64,000 nucleotides of DNA from Prinia subflava. Lineage: Eukaryota; Chordata; Aves; Passeriformes; Cisticolidae. The stretch is from assembly GCF_021018805.1 (NCBI RefSeq), contig NC_086257.1, forward strand, positions 18,162,693-18,226,692. The letters run 5' to 3'. This document shows positions 63,786 through 64,000 of the stretch, piece after piece. A program made the position numbers and the translations under genes. A model generated the notes under the pieces. It was not told where the DNA came from. It did not search any database and saw only the letters and a program-made list of their open reading frames with translations. How positions within the stretch are numbered: the stretch's first letter is position 1; every line of letters begins with the position of its first letter.

Positions 63786-63912
63786 CTTGTCATTAGAGTC
63801 TGACTGGTAATCTTCCTCACCACAATAACTCGGTATAAAGTGACAAGATGTGGCAATATGAGCATCTTGAGCACCAAAAGGTAAATCTTGTTCTTCTGGC
63901 TTTAGTTCAGCT
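63786..63912 (-). CDS. internal coding exon (127 nt) of an unidentified minus-strand gene
   Basis: Read on the minus strand, a T-rich stretch ending TTTTTATACAG is followed by 127 nt and then AAG|GTAATT, so both splice sites are canonical. Only one of the three frames is open: the other two meet a stop at once (AGC TGA; CTG AAC TAA). The open frame starts with the third base of a split codon and ends on a complete codon, so the exon enters with two bases owed by the previous exon and leaves in phase 0. It encodes 42 residues, beginning AELKPEEQDLPFGAQDAH and ending GEEDYQSDSNDK. The piece is acidic and polar, with two cysteines 6 residues apart in its middle (TSCHFIPSYC) and no membrane segment or signal peptide. 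It looks like a linker or regulatory region of a larger protein. I do not recognise the family and give no symbol. Seen: splice sites and a single open frame. Inferred: that it is translated. Confidence 0.78.
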
Positions 63913-64000
63913 CTGTATAAAAATTAAGATGCAAGTCACACCATATGAGACAGCAGCCAGAAGCAAAGCCACTAAGGTCAGAGGCACAAAAAGATCTGAA
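63913..64000 (-). other. end of the upstream intron (3' splice-site region)
   Basis: On the minus strand this is the last 88 bases of the intron before the exon at 63786-63912. It contains pyrimidine-leaning sequence (CTGCTGTCTC, then CTTAATTTTTATACAG) ending in the acceptor AG at 63913-63914. Nothing else is visible before the window edge. Confidence 0.6.

Noticed and set aside
1..64000. CRISPR arrays, operons, prophage or insertion sequences
   Set aside because: No spaced direct repeats, no dense gene packing and no transposase-like frames; the texture is vertebrate non-coding DNA.

Overview
The window reads as vertebrate nuclear DNA, AT-rich and CpG-poor, and almost entirely non-coding. 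No prokaryotic gene organisation is visible: the longest open frames (about 130 to 154 codons) are what chance gives in 64 kb and none looks like a known protein family. I recognise no Alu, B1 or L1 copies, no CR1 tail and no retroviral genes or LTR pair. Simple repeats are short and A-, T- or AC-rich. This low repeat load fits a bird genome best, but that is an inference from absence.

The one well-supported coding element is at the far right: a 127-nt internal exon on the minus strand (63786-63912). It has a canonical acceptor and donor and is open in exactly one frame. It encodes an acidic 42-residue piece that I could not assign to a family. The gene therefore runs right to left: its earlier exons lie beyond the right edge, and the DNA to the left starts with its next intron. 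How far that intron extends cannot be decided here; the simplest reading is that much of the window is one long intron, or intron plus downstream intergenic DNA.

Left of that exon I looked for further minus-strand exons that start in the required phase 0. The nearest is a 48-nt candidate at 62393-62440. Others are at 52512-52629, 48790-48870, 26796-26836 and 10299-10394. The last lies in the only dense CpG patch of the left 20 kb. All are low-confidence, because long introns contain many pseudo-exons. At 58313-58425 a strong pyrimidine tract and AG sit directly against a good 5' splice site, with a second 5' splice site 84 nt on. This is the layout described for recursive-splice exons in long vertebrate introns.

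Region by region: 1-10150 AT-rich non-coding with small simple repeats; 10130-10460 GC/CpG-rich patch; 10460-29090 non-coding, including a 55-bp pure pyrimidine tract and one stretch resembling a conserved regulatory element; 29103-29150 nested ACTA/TAGT palindromes; 29160-47290 non-coding, with a 58-bp A/T-only block holding a perfect 20-bp palindrome; 47290-58300 non-coding with A-rich tracts; 58300-63785 the splice-like signals and a cluster of nuclear-receptor-type half-sites; 63786-63912 the exon; 63913-64000 the start of the upstream intron.
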